A stretch of 64,000 bases of DNA from Cheilinus undulatus (Eukaryota > Chordata > Actinopteri > Labriformes > Labridae), in the NCBI RefSeq assembly GCF_018320785.1, contig NC_054869.1, positions 29,800,289 through 29,864,288 on the forward strand. Direction: 5' to 3'. The notes beneath the pieces were generated by a model that saw nothing but the letters and a program-made list of their open reading frames with translations, had not been told where the DNA came from and ran no database searches. Numbering within the stretch: position 1 is the stretch's first letter; every line of letters begins with the position of its first letter. Both the position numbers and the translations under genes were made by a program. Below, one piece after another: positions 1 to 12,400 of the stretch.

Positions 1-472
1 CTTCTGAAGTTGGTCCAGTTCTTATGCAACAGTAATTCACAGTGTAAACATTTAGGCATGTTTAAGGGAACTGAATGCTGACTAATTCCTCCTTGGAGTA
101 AACTAAAGATGTAAAAAAATGACATCCTTCTCATCATAATTATTCGAAGATATCAATTAGCGTCTTTAAACAATGGAAAATAAACATCTTAATGACAATG
201 TGTCACACATTTAACAGTCACCATGTACTGGTTCTTAAGTTTTATTTCTCAAATCAAACAAATTAGATCCTATGCACATTAGTGCTGTGATAAAATATAT
301 TTCATTAGAAACTGTTTAAAAATCTAGAAAATAAAAACAGAATCAAATTTCAACAGGAATACTCAGAAATACACAGTAAAGTAAAAAAGGTAGAAGATGG
401 TTTATTAAAACAAACTCTAGCTTTCCACATAGAACTCAGCAATGAAAGCGCTTTTGCAACATAAAAAAAGAA
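1..472 (-). other. 3' UTR/downstream flank of znf462
   Basis: AT-rich sequence with no coding potential in any frame. It holds the putative poly(A) hexamers of znf462 and otherwise nothing recognisable. Confidence 0.5.
401..406 (-). terminator. znf462: Candidate poly(A) signal for znf462
   Basis: On the minus strand an AATAAA hexamer lies about 70 bases after the stop codon. This would make a very short 3' UTR. Another AATAAA lies at 241-246, so the real end may be further downstream. Confidence 0.35.
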
Positions 473-3400
473 TTATATTCCGTGTCGTGCAACATGACGC
501 TGGAGATCCAAGCTGTTCATAAGGTTTCGTCCACAAAACTCACAGGCAAACTGCTTCTGCTCTGTGGCAACAGAGCATGGGTCTTCAGCAGCTCCATCTA
601 TAACTATAGACAAAGAAAAAAGAAGAATGGTTTCCAAATATTCAGTAAATGTATAAGATGGCAGATATTGGTGAAAAATGCTCAGTATTTCAATATGATA
701 AAGATGACACCTTCAAATGTGATTATTAGGCATATAAAACTCTTAAAATACTCATTATACCAAGAACAAGCCAAAAAAAAGAACAAGATGAAAGCTTTCA
801 TTTTTTTCATTCATACTGTTCAGTACAGTATGAATGAATGTCATCTTTTTTTTTTAAATCTAGATAAAATCTAGATATGATACAGGTAGAAGTCAATCCT
901 ATCTGAGTTAAATAGTTTCAGTATTAATTTGCAGTCAATTAATTGGAGAATAACTCAACCAGGTGAAGTTGTATCATATGAGGCACATTCAAAAATCATT
1001 TTACCGAACACTGGTGTCTATGAGGAACAAGAAGGCAGTCATGGGACGGTGGCCTGGATATTGGTCACAAAAATTAAATTGTAATGAAATAGCCATTTCC
1101 TTTTGAGTTAGTGCTGAGGTTGAAAAGATTTTTAAGGCATCTCTTTACAAAAAGAATCCAAGCTTTTCTAAGAAAGAACTCATTGTCCATGAGATTTATT
1201 TCCAGCCCAATACTGACAAGAAAACAGGTCTTACCTTTAGGCATATTGTGTTTTTCAGACTCCTTTATCCCATCACCTTTGTCATGTTCAGCCAGGCGCC
1301 CATCTGTGTCATCTCCACAGATCATCTCATTCTCTATGTCCTGCTCCTGCTTCAGATGATAAGTGTGATCTCCCTCCCTCCAGCGGTCTAGAGGGCCCAT
1401 TCCCTCTTTGAAATATTCGTTCTCAAGTACAGGCATTTCTCCATAAGGGTCTCTGGACTCCTCCGCGCTGCTCTGTTTATGCACTTGTTCTTCATAGCAG
1501 TGAGCCAGTGATACACCTGAGCTCTTCTTGTGGCTTATTTTGTGCTGTGCATTACTGGGATGTAGAGGAGTTATTTGAAATGCAAAACTCTCTTTGGCCC
1601 CAGTGTTATTTTCAGACCTATGACTGTTGTTTGCCTCTGTATTAGCTTGATTGTTTTGGTTGGTAGTCAAGTTGGTGCTGCAGTCTTCATCCAAGATCTC
1701 CTTGGTATCCTTAATTTCTCCATGAAGTATTTCTTTTTCTTCTCTCTCCTCAGTGATGCCAACATTTTCCTGAAGTGTCTTCATATGTGGCTTGTCCTCA
1801 TCTTGTTCTTGTGTGATCGTTGTGCCGCTGTCCTCACTTTCTTTAAGTATGGTTTGGGCTACTTTTGCAGTTGTCTGCCTTTCTCTTTCTTGGCTACCGT
1901 AGTCCTCAAATTCCATACTTTCACCCAAATTTTGGTCTATTATATTTTCAACACCCTGTCCTTTTGCAATGCCTGGCAAACATACAGTTCCTTCCTCCTC
2001 ATCTTGGTCCTGCTCATGCTTCTCTGGGACAGAATTTTTATCATTCACACACCAAGAGTCTAAATGACTCCCATGTCCTTCTTCATTCCTGTTTGAGTCT
2101 TCCATGTCTTTTAGCTGATATATGTCCTCAATCTTAAGGGTAATTTGCTCCATAACATTTTCTTCAGGATTTTTAACTTGTGTCTCTTGTAGCACTTCAT
2201 TCCAGTCTGCGACCATCTCCTCTGTTTTAACTATATCCTGGTCAAAGTTGTGGTGATCTGAATCTGACAAAGGCTCCTCTCCATCCTCTGGCATCCTACC
2301 GAGCCTAGCCTCTAGCTGATCCAGGCTGACATGACCGACAAGCTCATGATTTCTCAGGACCTGCAGAAAAAGAAAAGGAAGATGAATTTAAAAAAACTAC
2401 AAGAATCAATTTAGTTTTTACAGCTGGAAACTCTACTAGTCTGTCTTCACAGTGTTAGGAACTATTTAGAGAAAAGGAGCAACAGTCATTATGAACCCTT
2501 TTCTACTGTACAAGCATCAGAATCAGTTTGAAGATTGAAGAAACTGCTAGGTGGTGATATTACCCTTGCTAACAAGTTAGCTGTAACTGTATCCAAATCC
2601 TTGTCAAAAGGACAACTGCACTTGATTGAGGTTCTTGAAGATGTTTCACCTGTCCTCCAAAAGCCTTCTTCAGTTCTGTAAGTTGGAATTTATCACCTCT
2701 GTTGAACATCCACAAGTTAATGAACTTGGTGGTTACCTGGGAGTTAACTTTGGCCCCAGTCACATTAGAACTGAAGAAGCCCTTTGAGAGAGAGGCGAAA
2801 TGTCTTCAAAAACCTCAATCAAGTCCAGTTGCGCTTTTGATGAAGAACTGCATAACCATAACCTGGATGAATGAGAAGCTACACAAACATTTTGCAACTT
2901 TAGTACATTATATTTTTCCTGCAAATGGTGCAAATGCCCACTATCCCTCATGTTCATGACGACATCCATTTAAGCTCATTTGAGCTGCTTGACTCTGAGG
3001 TCAAAGCAACTGTAAGTGCAGACACTGTCAGCATACAAGCATAAACCGATCACCAACTGCATTATCTATGTATGTTGGTCCAACTTCAAGGTATACAACT
3101 TAAGCCTGGCACTATTACAAGATAACTGTACTGACTTTGGGTCAGATTCTCCCCTTTTGGTCAATGTCAGCAACCCAATTGCCAGATAGTTCTAAAGTTC
3201 GCCTTGATGGATTTTCCTGAGGTGTGCTAAGAGTGATCTTTCCTTCTCCAACCTGCTTGGAAGATGATTGGAGCCACTCCAACTTGAGATCAAGTGTATT
3301 AAATATGTTCAATATTTACAATTGGAAATCCTGTTGTATGAAGTGGAGCCAAGCAGGCATGAGCAGGATTGTTACGTGGAACAGAAAAATGGCCAACCAG

Positions 3401-6400
3401 GAAGCAAGCTGATGCAGGAAGGGTCACAACAAACACAGCCATAGCAACAATAGTAAGCGTGGAGCATAAAGTTTGATAGACATCAGAAATAGAGGAGAAA
3501 ATTGATGATATGTGGCAACAATGCGGGTGTTTATACATGTCCTGTAAAACAAATGGCATCAAACTGACAAAGAGCTATTGGACCGCTACCACAATGGATG
3601 TAGCAGATTGCAAACAGGCTAACAAAGGTGGCCAAAATAGCTTGTTTACTCTCAAGTCCCATTTGACTGTGAGACGTCTCATCTTGAGAGTGGAGACTCC
3701 GGCTGGTGATGAATGCACTGTAAGAACAAAACGGTTATATCTTTCCCTATGTGTCATCATGTGTGGGGTGTCTCACATTTTCAAAATAGGTGAATTGTTT
3801 TCTTTTAGTGTGTGCCAGGCTTTAATATGATCTGAGCCAAACTAACATGTGTACATAGAAAGTCCCTTTAAGTTGGGATAGCATGAAAAAACTTTAATAC
3901 CATATAAACACACTGACTGTCATTCCTGCACTACCTCTGAACATCTGAATAATCTTTATTTTCTGATGTGTCTTTCTACATTAGAAATAAGAAACAAAGT
4001 ATCTGTGTATAGTTCGCTTTACTTTTCCAGTTCTGTGAAAGTGAATAACTTGTCTTTTTCTCAGACATAAAGGGATTCCTGTGTAGCATCAAGGGTTCCG
4101 CAACAAATCCTCACCTGATGCTTATCACTCAGGTGTGCCTCCAAGTCACTCAGCCGAGTGCAGTCGAAGAAGCACAGTCGACACTTGTAGGGTTTGATGT
4201 CATGGTGCTTGACCATGTGCAAATTCAGATTTTCAGCACTGCCACACGTGAAAGTGCAGTTGTGACAGCGGAAGACGATGCCTTGAAGGTAACGTGACAG
4301 CTTCGGCCGACGCACCTCAATTGGCACCAAGCGTTCCTCTGAGAAACAGACAGACAAAGTAAGTGATATACCATGACAGATAAGATTAAAAAGTGTTTTA
4401 AGTGTTACTCCTGCTGAACTTTAAACATACCACGATGCAGGACGATGTGATCGATCATGTTGTTCTTGTTTTTGGTCTGGTAAAGGCAGAAAGGGCAGCT
4501 GAGGTCTTTTTGATGAGTAGGTTCTGACTGGAAAGCCGAGTGGCCCCTCTCCATGTGCATTTCCAGGTTTTTTCTAACAGAAGTGGAAGTGACAGAGTCT
4601 GATTAACATCACAAACATCCCACTTAGGGTTTGGAGCTAAAGACAGTTAACTCAATTAGTAAACACTGCCCTGACATAATCATGACAGCAAATCTTCAGT
4701 TGTTTTCACTGATGGAAACAGAGTTTAGACTGCACTGTTGGCACCTGAGAAAATGAGAAATAAGGGCCGGACTCCCTCAATGCATCTCTGACTATTTCTA
4801 CATGAAGTATTGCCAACATTTTCTAGCTTTTAATTAAAATTTTAACACAAGGATTAAAAAAATACAGAACTACTTTTTAAATGTGATGATTTATCAGTAT
4901 AAGGTGTAGTTGGATTATGATGGGTATGTTAAAAGTGGTGATGCCGTGGCAATGTGGAACAGTAGGAAGTTCTCAGCACATATGAGCACAACTGAGATTA
5001 GGGGTCTGTTCACTGGGTGCTTATCCTTTCACCAAGGCTCAAGGATCTTGTGTTTACTTCAGAAATACAAAACTACTATACCATATTTACTCCTTACTTT
5101 ATTATTAAGCTTTATTCCCTGACTTTTAAGTGCAAAACCTATGTCCTCGATTGAGTGCTTTAGATTTCGTTATAAAAAATATAATGTTCAGTGAATGAGA
5201 CACACTTCATGTCTGTGATGATGCACAATAATGAGGATTAGTGCTTGAATCTGCTTTTACTTTAGACATTTCTAGTATTTCTTTTTTGAGCAATTTAGCA
5301 TATTTAAACATTTAATTCAGCAAATTATGATCTGTTTTTCAGCCAAAATGTAAGTTTGACAAATAGTTCTTCACTCTCAACTGATTCCCTAACAGATACA
5401 ACTAAACATCTAAGTTTGTTTTATGTTGAGGAGATCCATCCCTCTATGATATAAATTCATTTGTACAAGTAAAGATATAAAACAAATTTCACTTAACTAA
5501 TATTACACGATAAGTAGAGGACACTGAAAACATAAATGACAAATGTAATCAATGTATCAAATTATGTTCCATCCGCCAAAGTTAGTGATGTCTTTATCAT
5601 CCAACTACATTTTCAACTTTTAGTATGCAGAAACATACAGAGAGTTGTTATTACCTTGAATAGGTTAAGAATTCACAGTCCTTGCACTTGAAAAGCTTCT
5701 TTCCGTGGCGATTTACGTAGTGCCGTCGTATACTGCTAATGTGTTCTGTGTTAAAGTTGCAGAGCTCACAGTGAAGCAGACTGCTGTCGGGTAACCTGGT
5801 TTCGTTCATGGTTGCTTCTGACGAAACGCTAGACTGTGCCAAGAAGTTATACTGATTCAACTGTCGCTGCACATCTGGGGGCTCTGAGTATATCGATCCT
5901 GTTGGAGTGAAACATGAAGAGTGTTTTAAATAGGAATTTTGAGTGTTACAGGCAGAATGGTTTTCTAAAACTAACAACAGGCTTGACTTTCTTTTATTTG
6001 TTTCAGGTTTTTCATCAAGCTTAGGAATATCGCTGGATTCCTCTGATGGATGTGGCTCTGTGCCGCTCTGAGTGTCATCTTCGTCTTGATCTTCATCTTC
6101 AATAGGATCGTCAAGGACATCTGGACATTTGGCACATACAAACGAGAGGAAGGATGGATAAGAACTTAAAATATTATTAACAAGTTCTGTGTGGTGTACT
6201 TTGCACATTTAAGATTATAGATGGTATGAATGATGCTCTATCCAGTAAATTTTAATATCTGTGTGCATAATTTAGAGTGTCAGGGTACCCCCTCTCCTAA
6301 ACACCACTTTTATCCAAGTGGTATCCAGACTTAGGCTAGGTATAATAACAAAACAGATAAAGCATTCTGTGTTTGCTGAAACTGTCTCAGAAAGTTTTTG

Positions 6401-9400
6401 ATTTAGTGTGGCCACTCTACTCCATCCACACCTAGTGGTCAGAATCACAGCTGATCAAGGACTTTTTGACCGATCACTGCCACAAAAAGATCTGCATAAC
6501 ACCACTTTTGTTAAAGATCAGTTCTCACACAAGTTTATAAAGCACAGTCTTTTGTAGATCCTGTGTTTTAGTGGATTTACCCCTCACCTCATGTGCATGC
6601 ACCTTTGCACAGTTTAAATGTTAACTCCTATCTACCTCAGGCAAATCAGCCACACCATAACACCTCTCTTCTTTTATTATGTTTATTCGGCATGTACTCC
6701 TTGCAACTGTACAATTCTTACATAGGGATTAGCACTCAGTGAAAAGTTCCTAACCCATTTTTATTTGCCTCCATAGGTCAACCTTGCAGATTGATGGGTG
6801 GCAAAAAGCCAGCATTTTGCCTGGGTTGTCAAGTGGGAACCCTGCTTTGCTGGTGCTTTGTTCAATTAATCCCATGACATCTCTTGGTGGATGGAGTTTT
6901 CTGATTCTTGGGGGGGTTGTGGACAGGACAGGGGCACATATTTTTGTTAGAAAAGTCTGAAAAAGTGTATTTTGCATAATCAGGGTCTCCGCAGGTTTCA
7001 ACAAGTCAAATTTAAGACTTTTTAAGACCATAATAAATACAATTTAAGACCCATTTTACATCCATACTGGCAAAAAAGTAAAAAAGACATGAAGGGAAAT
7101 CGGAGGCCCAGAATTACTTGCAAAGTTGATGTAGGGCCCTATGAAATCTGTTTTATTTTTTGCCAAATTTCATTTCTTCCATTTTAATGCTTTTAGGAAT
7201 TCCATTTTTTAGCCTTTCCACTAATTTCACCAGAAAAAAAGAGTGTCTTGTTTATGTAAATGAATCAAATGTTCACTTATTAAATAGAAATAACCTTAAA
7301 TTTATTGAATGAGGGCCACAGTTGGCCCAGGAGCCATTGTTTGGATAACCCTGATATAAAATAATTACAACCAGTGTAACAGTCACATATTTCCAACATT
7401 TCAAGACACATTCACTTCTATAATCACATCCTAACTGATGTTTATAATGTAAATGAAGAAATCCTTCTGTTCTCTCAAACACAGTGATAGTAATTTAATA
7501 AGAAGGTCACGTTAAAGTTAAATGGTTAATAGTGAACCTGCTACCTAAACTTGTATTTACTCTCACAGTCTGTAACAGTCCATGCAGTTTGATGCTGCAT
7601 TGTTTTACTCCTGACTGTAACGGTTCTCTCCTCATCTCTCTCCATCCTCGCTGTCTGTCCGTCTGCCTCATATCAGACCACTACGTTAATACAGACACGT
7701 GTTGGCTCGTTAAGCAACCAAAGGGAACTACAGTATCTACAGGATGAACTATTAAGATAACTGTTACTCAAATTTAACATCATTCAGACTGTGAGACTTC
7801 ATAAAATCTCGAGTTTGTCCGACTTGATTTTGAGCCTCAGATGGGTGTGCGGTGCGCCTAGCGTGAGGTGAGGCACACGGTACAGCCCCGTATGGGGCTA
7901 TGTGATGTTTGCTGGTGTTTTGTGCAGCCACTTTGACACGCTGTTATTTTTAAAGAGGGGGTGGGTTGAGTTAGGGACAAGCTGTGCCCCGCTTTAGTGT
8001 TCCCCGGGGACATATTCCTCAGATATACGTTCCTCTTTCTAAAAAAACACAGCATTTCAGTCAAATTCATTCAATTTCTGCGTTAAATTGTAAATTCAAT
8101 TTTTATAGGCCAATTCCGTGATTCCGTTATAATGATACATTAATAATACATTTTTAAGACCTTTAAAAATCGTATTTAAGACATTTTATGTGATTTTAAG
8201 GGAATTTTTGACATTTTAAGGCCTTAAATTCAAATTATATGATTTTAGACTTTTTAAGACTTTTTAAGACCCCGCGGATACCCTGATATGTGACCTTTAA
8301 TGCAGTTCTGAAGCAAAAAGGGGTACCAACCCAGTGTTAGCAAGGTGTACATAATAAAGTGGCCAGTGAGTGTATGAACTCAACCCTGACAATGTGGAGA
8401 CAGGTGGAGAAAATATCAAAAACACATCTCACTAGAATGCAGACAGATCAAATAGATTCAAGGTAAACTACAAATTTGCTGACAGTAACATTTTTTATCC
8501 CTGACTGAACATATCAGCAGCATGATATCACTTCAATTTGATTCTATGCTAGGTAAGGAAGAATATATAAATCACTCACCTTCATGATTTTTCATAAAAT
8601 GCCGTCTCCACAAGCCCATTACATTGGTTCGATAAGAACAGAAACTGCACACGAATGGCTTTGTGGTCCCAGATTTATAGATGATGTATTTGTTAATTCT
8701 GTAGAAACAATGACATCAAAGTGCATCCAATCAGAAAAAAAAAGCAGATATACACTAGGATTACAGGACAAAAAGTTAATTTCAAGTTATTTTTTTCAAC
8801 CATAATCGGAAAGAGAGTACAAATGATGCTGGAATAATAATTGTCATATTTATCAGCTTTGAAAACCTATTTGAATATTTTCAAAGGAAGCCAATTACAA
8901 CTATGATCATGATTCCCATATTTCATATGAACATATTTGAATAGCTTGTGTTTGAAGGTCAGTTTTACACCATAATGAACCCATTACTAACTGCCTAAGG
9001 ACTTTTGAATTAATCTTTAAAAAAATATAATTTCTTCTTACTTGTGCTTTGGGATTGACTCTGGCAGTGTGTGTTTCTTGATGGCTGCAAAGGCTTCATG
9101 GCTGCGCTCATGTGAACGCAAACCTTTCAATGACATGAATGTTCGCCCACACCGTTTGCAGGCAGGTAGGTCTTCTTTTGAATCCTCCTCTGGTTGATCT
9201 GTGTCTGCTGGTTTTGTAGGGGATGACAAAGGGCTTTTTGGTAAAATCAAGGTCTCCACTGGTGCCCCCGTCCACACTTCCAGTTCTTCCAATGTTTCTA
9301 ACACAGGCAGTTCACTCTGCTTTAAGAACAGAAACACAACAAATTAAAACTCGTAAGTAAAGCCAAGACATACAAATGTTAATGAACACGTTGGTAGAGA

Positions 9401-12400
9401 ACTTACTTCCATTAATTTGTCCTCTGGTGTTGTGGTTATGACATCTGATGTGTCTGTCTTTGCTTCATTTGCTTTCATATTCTCGCTCTCTCTGTGGCGG
9501 TCCAGGTGATAACACATCTTCTTTATTCCATTCAGTTGCTTTTTGCAGTGAATGCATTTATAAAGCCCTGTGCTCCTATGTGATGCTCTGGATAGCACAA
9601 TAAAGTCCAGAATACGATCTGAATTATGAACTGTTCTAAAGTGGTCAATAAGCAGCTCAGGTGAGTCCAACTTTATGTTTGGACATATCTTGCATTCAAC
9701 AGCTGTACTTTCCACAGCCTGAGCATCCAGCTGGTCAGCATCTGACTTAGGCCTACGCTTGTTGTACTTCTCCAGCAGCTTGTGTGTTGTCAGTACGTCT
9801 ATTTTGTGGAATTTTCTGTAGTGGCTTTGCAGGTATCTTCGGAAGCCACCTTTATAGGAACAAATGTGGCAAGGGTATGACATCTCTTTGTTCTGCTCTG
9901 ATGCCGTGTTTGACTGAACAGGCTCAGGAGTGTCCAGTTCTTGAGCGCTGTCAGGCTCTGTAATGCTGGCAACTGATGCGTCTTTTTTTAAAGAGAATGC
10001 CTCCAATATTGACTGCTCAAAGCCGTAATCCTGTTGTTTCTTTGGGGTTTTGATTTTGAGTACAAGTCTAGGAGTTGTTGCCTCAGTCTTACTGTGGTCC
10101 CTCTTGCAGTGGGTTTTCAGTTTCTTCATTGAACAATGAATTTGTGGACATTTCTTGCACTTGTAACCTCTTTTGTTAGAGCTTCCCTTTGAAAAACCAA
10201 CCATGTTGGTTACCAGAATTTCCTCCATCTTAAGATTGTCTGCCCTGGCAGTGAATTTTGGATGGCTCATTTGGCAGTGAGTGAGAACCCCATGGTAGCT
10301 AGAATTCACATAGGTGCACTTTGGACACTTAAAGACCATTACTTTGTTTTCCGCTGTTTCTGTGCTACTTGTATCCAAATTGTTTTTATGTTGCTGGGCT
10401 GAAACGCAGTGTGGAGATGTTGGCCTGGGACTCTTTTCAACCTGCTTGGTCAGTGGTACAAAATATTTATCGAAGGTTTCTTTTCCATGTTTTTGGGCAT
10501 AATGAGTTCCAAGGAGTTTTTTCCTGAAATAGGCATTGGAGCACAAAGCACACTTGTATGGAGGATCACCAGCTGTTGGTGCAGATGCATTATTGTGCTG
10601 AAGAAGAATGTGTCGTCCAAGCCCAACCTGCGTGCTGCCCTTGTAAGAACAATGAGGGCACTTTATCATAGCACGTTGTTTCTTCTTAAAAAGTGAGGCT
10701 TTGGATATGAATCCTTGATTGCTACGGATCTTGGCCTGAGTTTGTTTCATGACAGCTGATGGTTTAAGGGGCAGTTTGAGCTTTGTTGGCACTGTGTTCA
10801 CTGCAGTTCCATGATGGTTCTTCTTGCGATGCCTGATCAGTTTCTCCAGTGTGGCACAGATTTGTGGGCAGGTTTTGCACATGTACCCACTTAGTCTCAA
10901 GCGCTGACCTTTTCTTTTCAAACAGTCCTTCAAGTTCTTTAAATTCTCTCCATCCACATGAAGACTATTTGCCCTGGATACAGAACCAGGGTGCCTCATC
11001 TGGCAGTGGGTGAGAACTCCATGATAGTTGGTGTTCACATACGTACAGTATGGACACTTAAAAACATGGATACGTGATTGGTTGTTCATTTGCCCTTCTT
11101 TCAGCTCAACATTTTCTGTTGCAGCTTCTTTGTGTTTGAGTGCAAGATGAGAATCGAGACGGCGCTGGGTGTGATACTTTGCAGAGCAGTAATGGCACTT
11201 GAACTTTTTGGACGATTTTTTGACTTTATCAGATGATCCAGGTGAGTTTTCAAACTCAAGAGACATTTGGATGTTGTCAGTTGTAACAGGTTTGTCACTG
11301 TGGTCATCTAACTGCCTGTTTGCACCAGTCTTCCTGATCTCGATGACATCCAGGACAGAGCCATCCTCTTTCACTGACCAAGGATGGACAGCCCGATAAT
11401 GGTGAGTGATGTTTGACATGGAGTCACTTTTAAATGAACATGCTTTGCAGGAATATGCCTTGGTTTCGTTTTGTCCAGATCTCAGAGATGGTGAAATACC
11501 ATCTGTGGTAACTACATCATTTAAACTCTCCGTTTGCTTGATTTGCCTTTTCTTCTTTGTAGATTTTGTTGGTTTGGGGCCGACATGTAAGCGAGTCATC
11601 ACATACTCCAGGCTAGGTTGTTTTGGATGTTTTTCTCTGTAATGTTGAAAGACTTCTTCGGCTGTTTGGTGAGAAAACACACACATTTCACAGTGATAAC
11701 CTGCCTGTATAATTCCTTGTTTATAACACATCCTCAAAACTTCTGGGACTGTGCGATTTAACTTGTGGACTTGCTTCATGTGCCTCCTCAACAGATAAAA
11801 ATGTTGAGTTTTGTACGGGCATACATGGCACTTAAGGGTCCTCTCTGTTTGTGAGGCTGTTCCTGATGAGGACTCTGAAACTTTGTTGAGCACCTTTTGT
11901 TTGGCCTTTTTGTCTCCCTTTTCACAAAGGGATTCACACTCGACCTCATGGTCTGCAGGCATTTCTTGTGGCAATCTCTTTAACTTTTCATGAATCAGAG
12001 AAGAATACCGGCGGATACGATCTTCCCCCACCTTAAATCGAGGATGTCTAGTGAAATAATGTCGCAGTACCTCTTTAAAATTGCAGTTTCTGTAATTGCA
12101 TAAATGGCAGAAAAACACATTTGTTTCACCTTCATTCAATATAGGAAGAGGTAGATGAACAGCAGTGTCGTTTTTTTGGGATTTTGTTTTGTTAATCTGA
12201 TCACGAATTGAGGCTGTGTGTTTAATAATACGTTCTCTTTTTGTCTTCATGTTTTTATGAACTCTGGCTTGATGGTTTAGCACTCCTTTTAAGGTTGGAT
12301 TCCCCAAGTTGCACCTCTCACAGTAGAACAAGTTTTCTGGACAGTCATAAGCATTGTGCTCCACCACCGACTCCCCCGCTGATTTCTCCTCCATGTTCTG

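Noticed and set aside
482-874. 130-aa plus-strand open frame
   Set aside because: It is antisense to the last znf462 exon (597-473) and runs on into intron; the minus-strand exon has a proper acceptor, frame and a C2H2 finger.
1575-2063. 162-aa plus-strand hydrophobic open frame
   Set aside because: Antisense shadow of the Glu/Asp-rich znf462 exon; codons for acidic residues read as Phe/Leu/Ser on the other strand.
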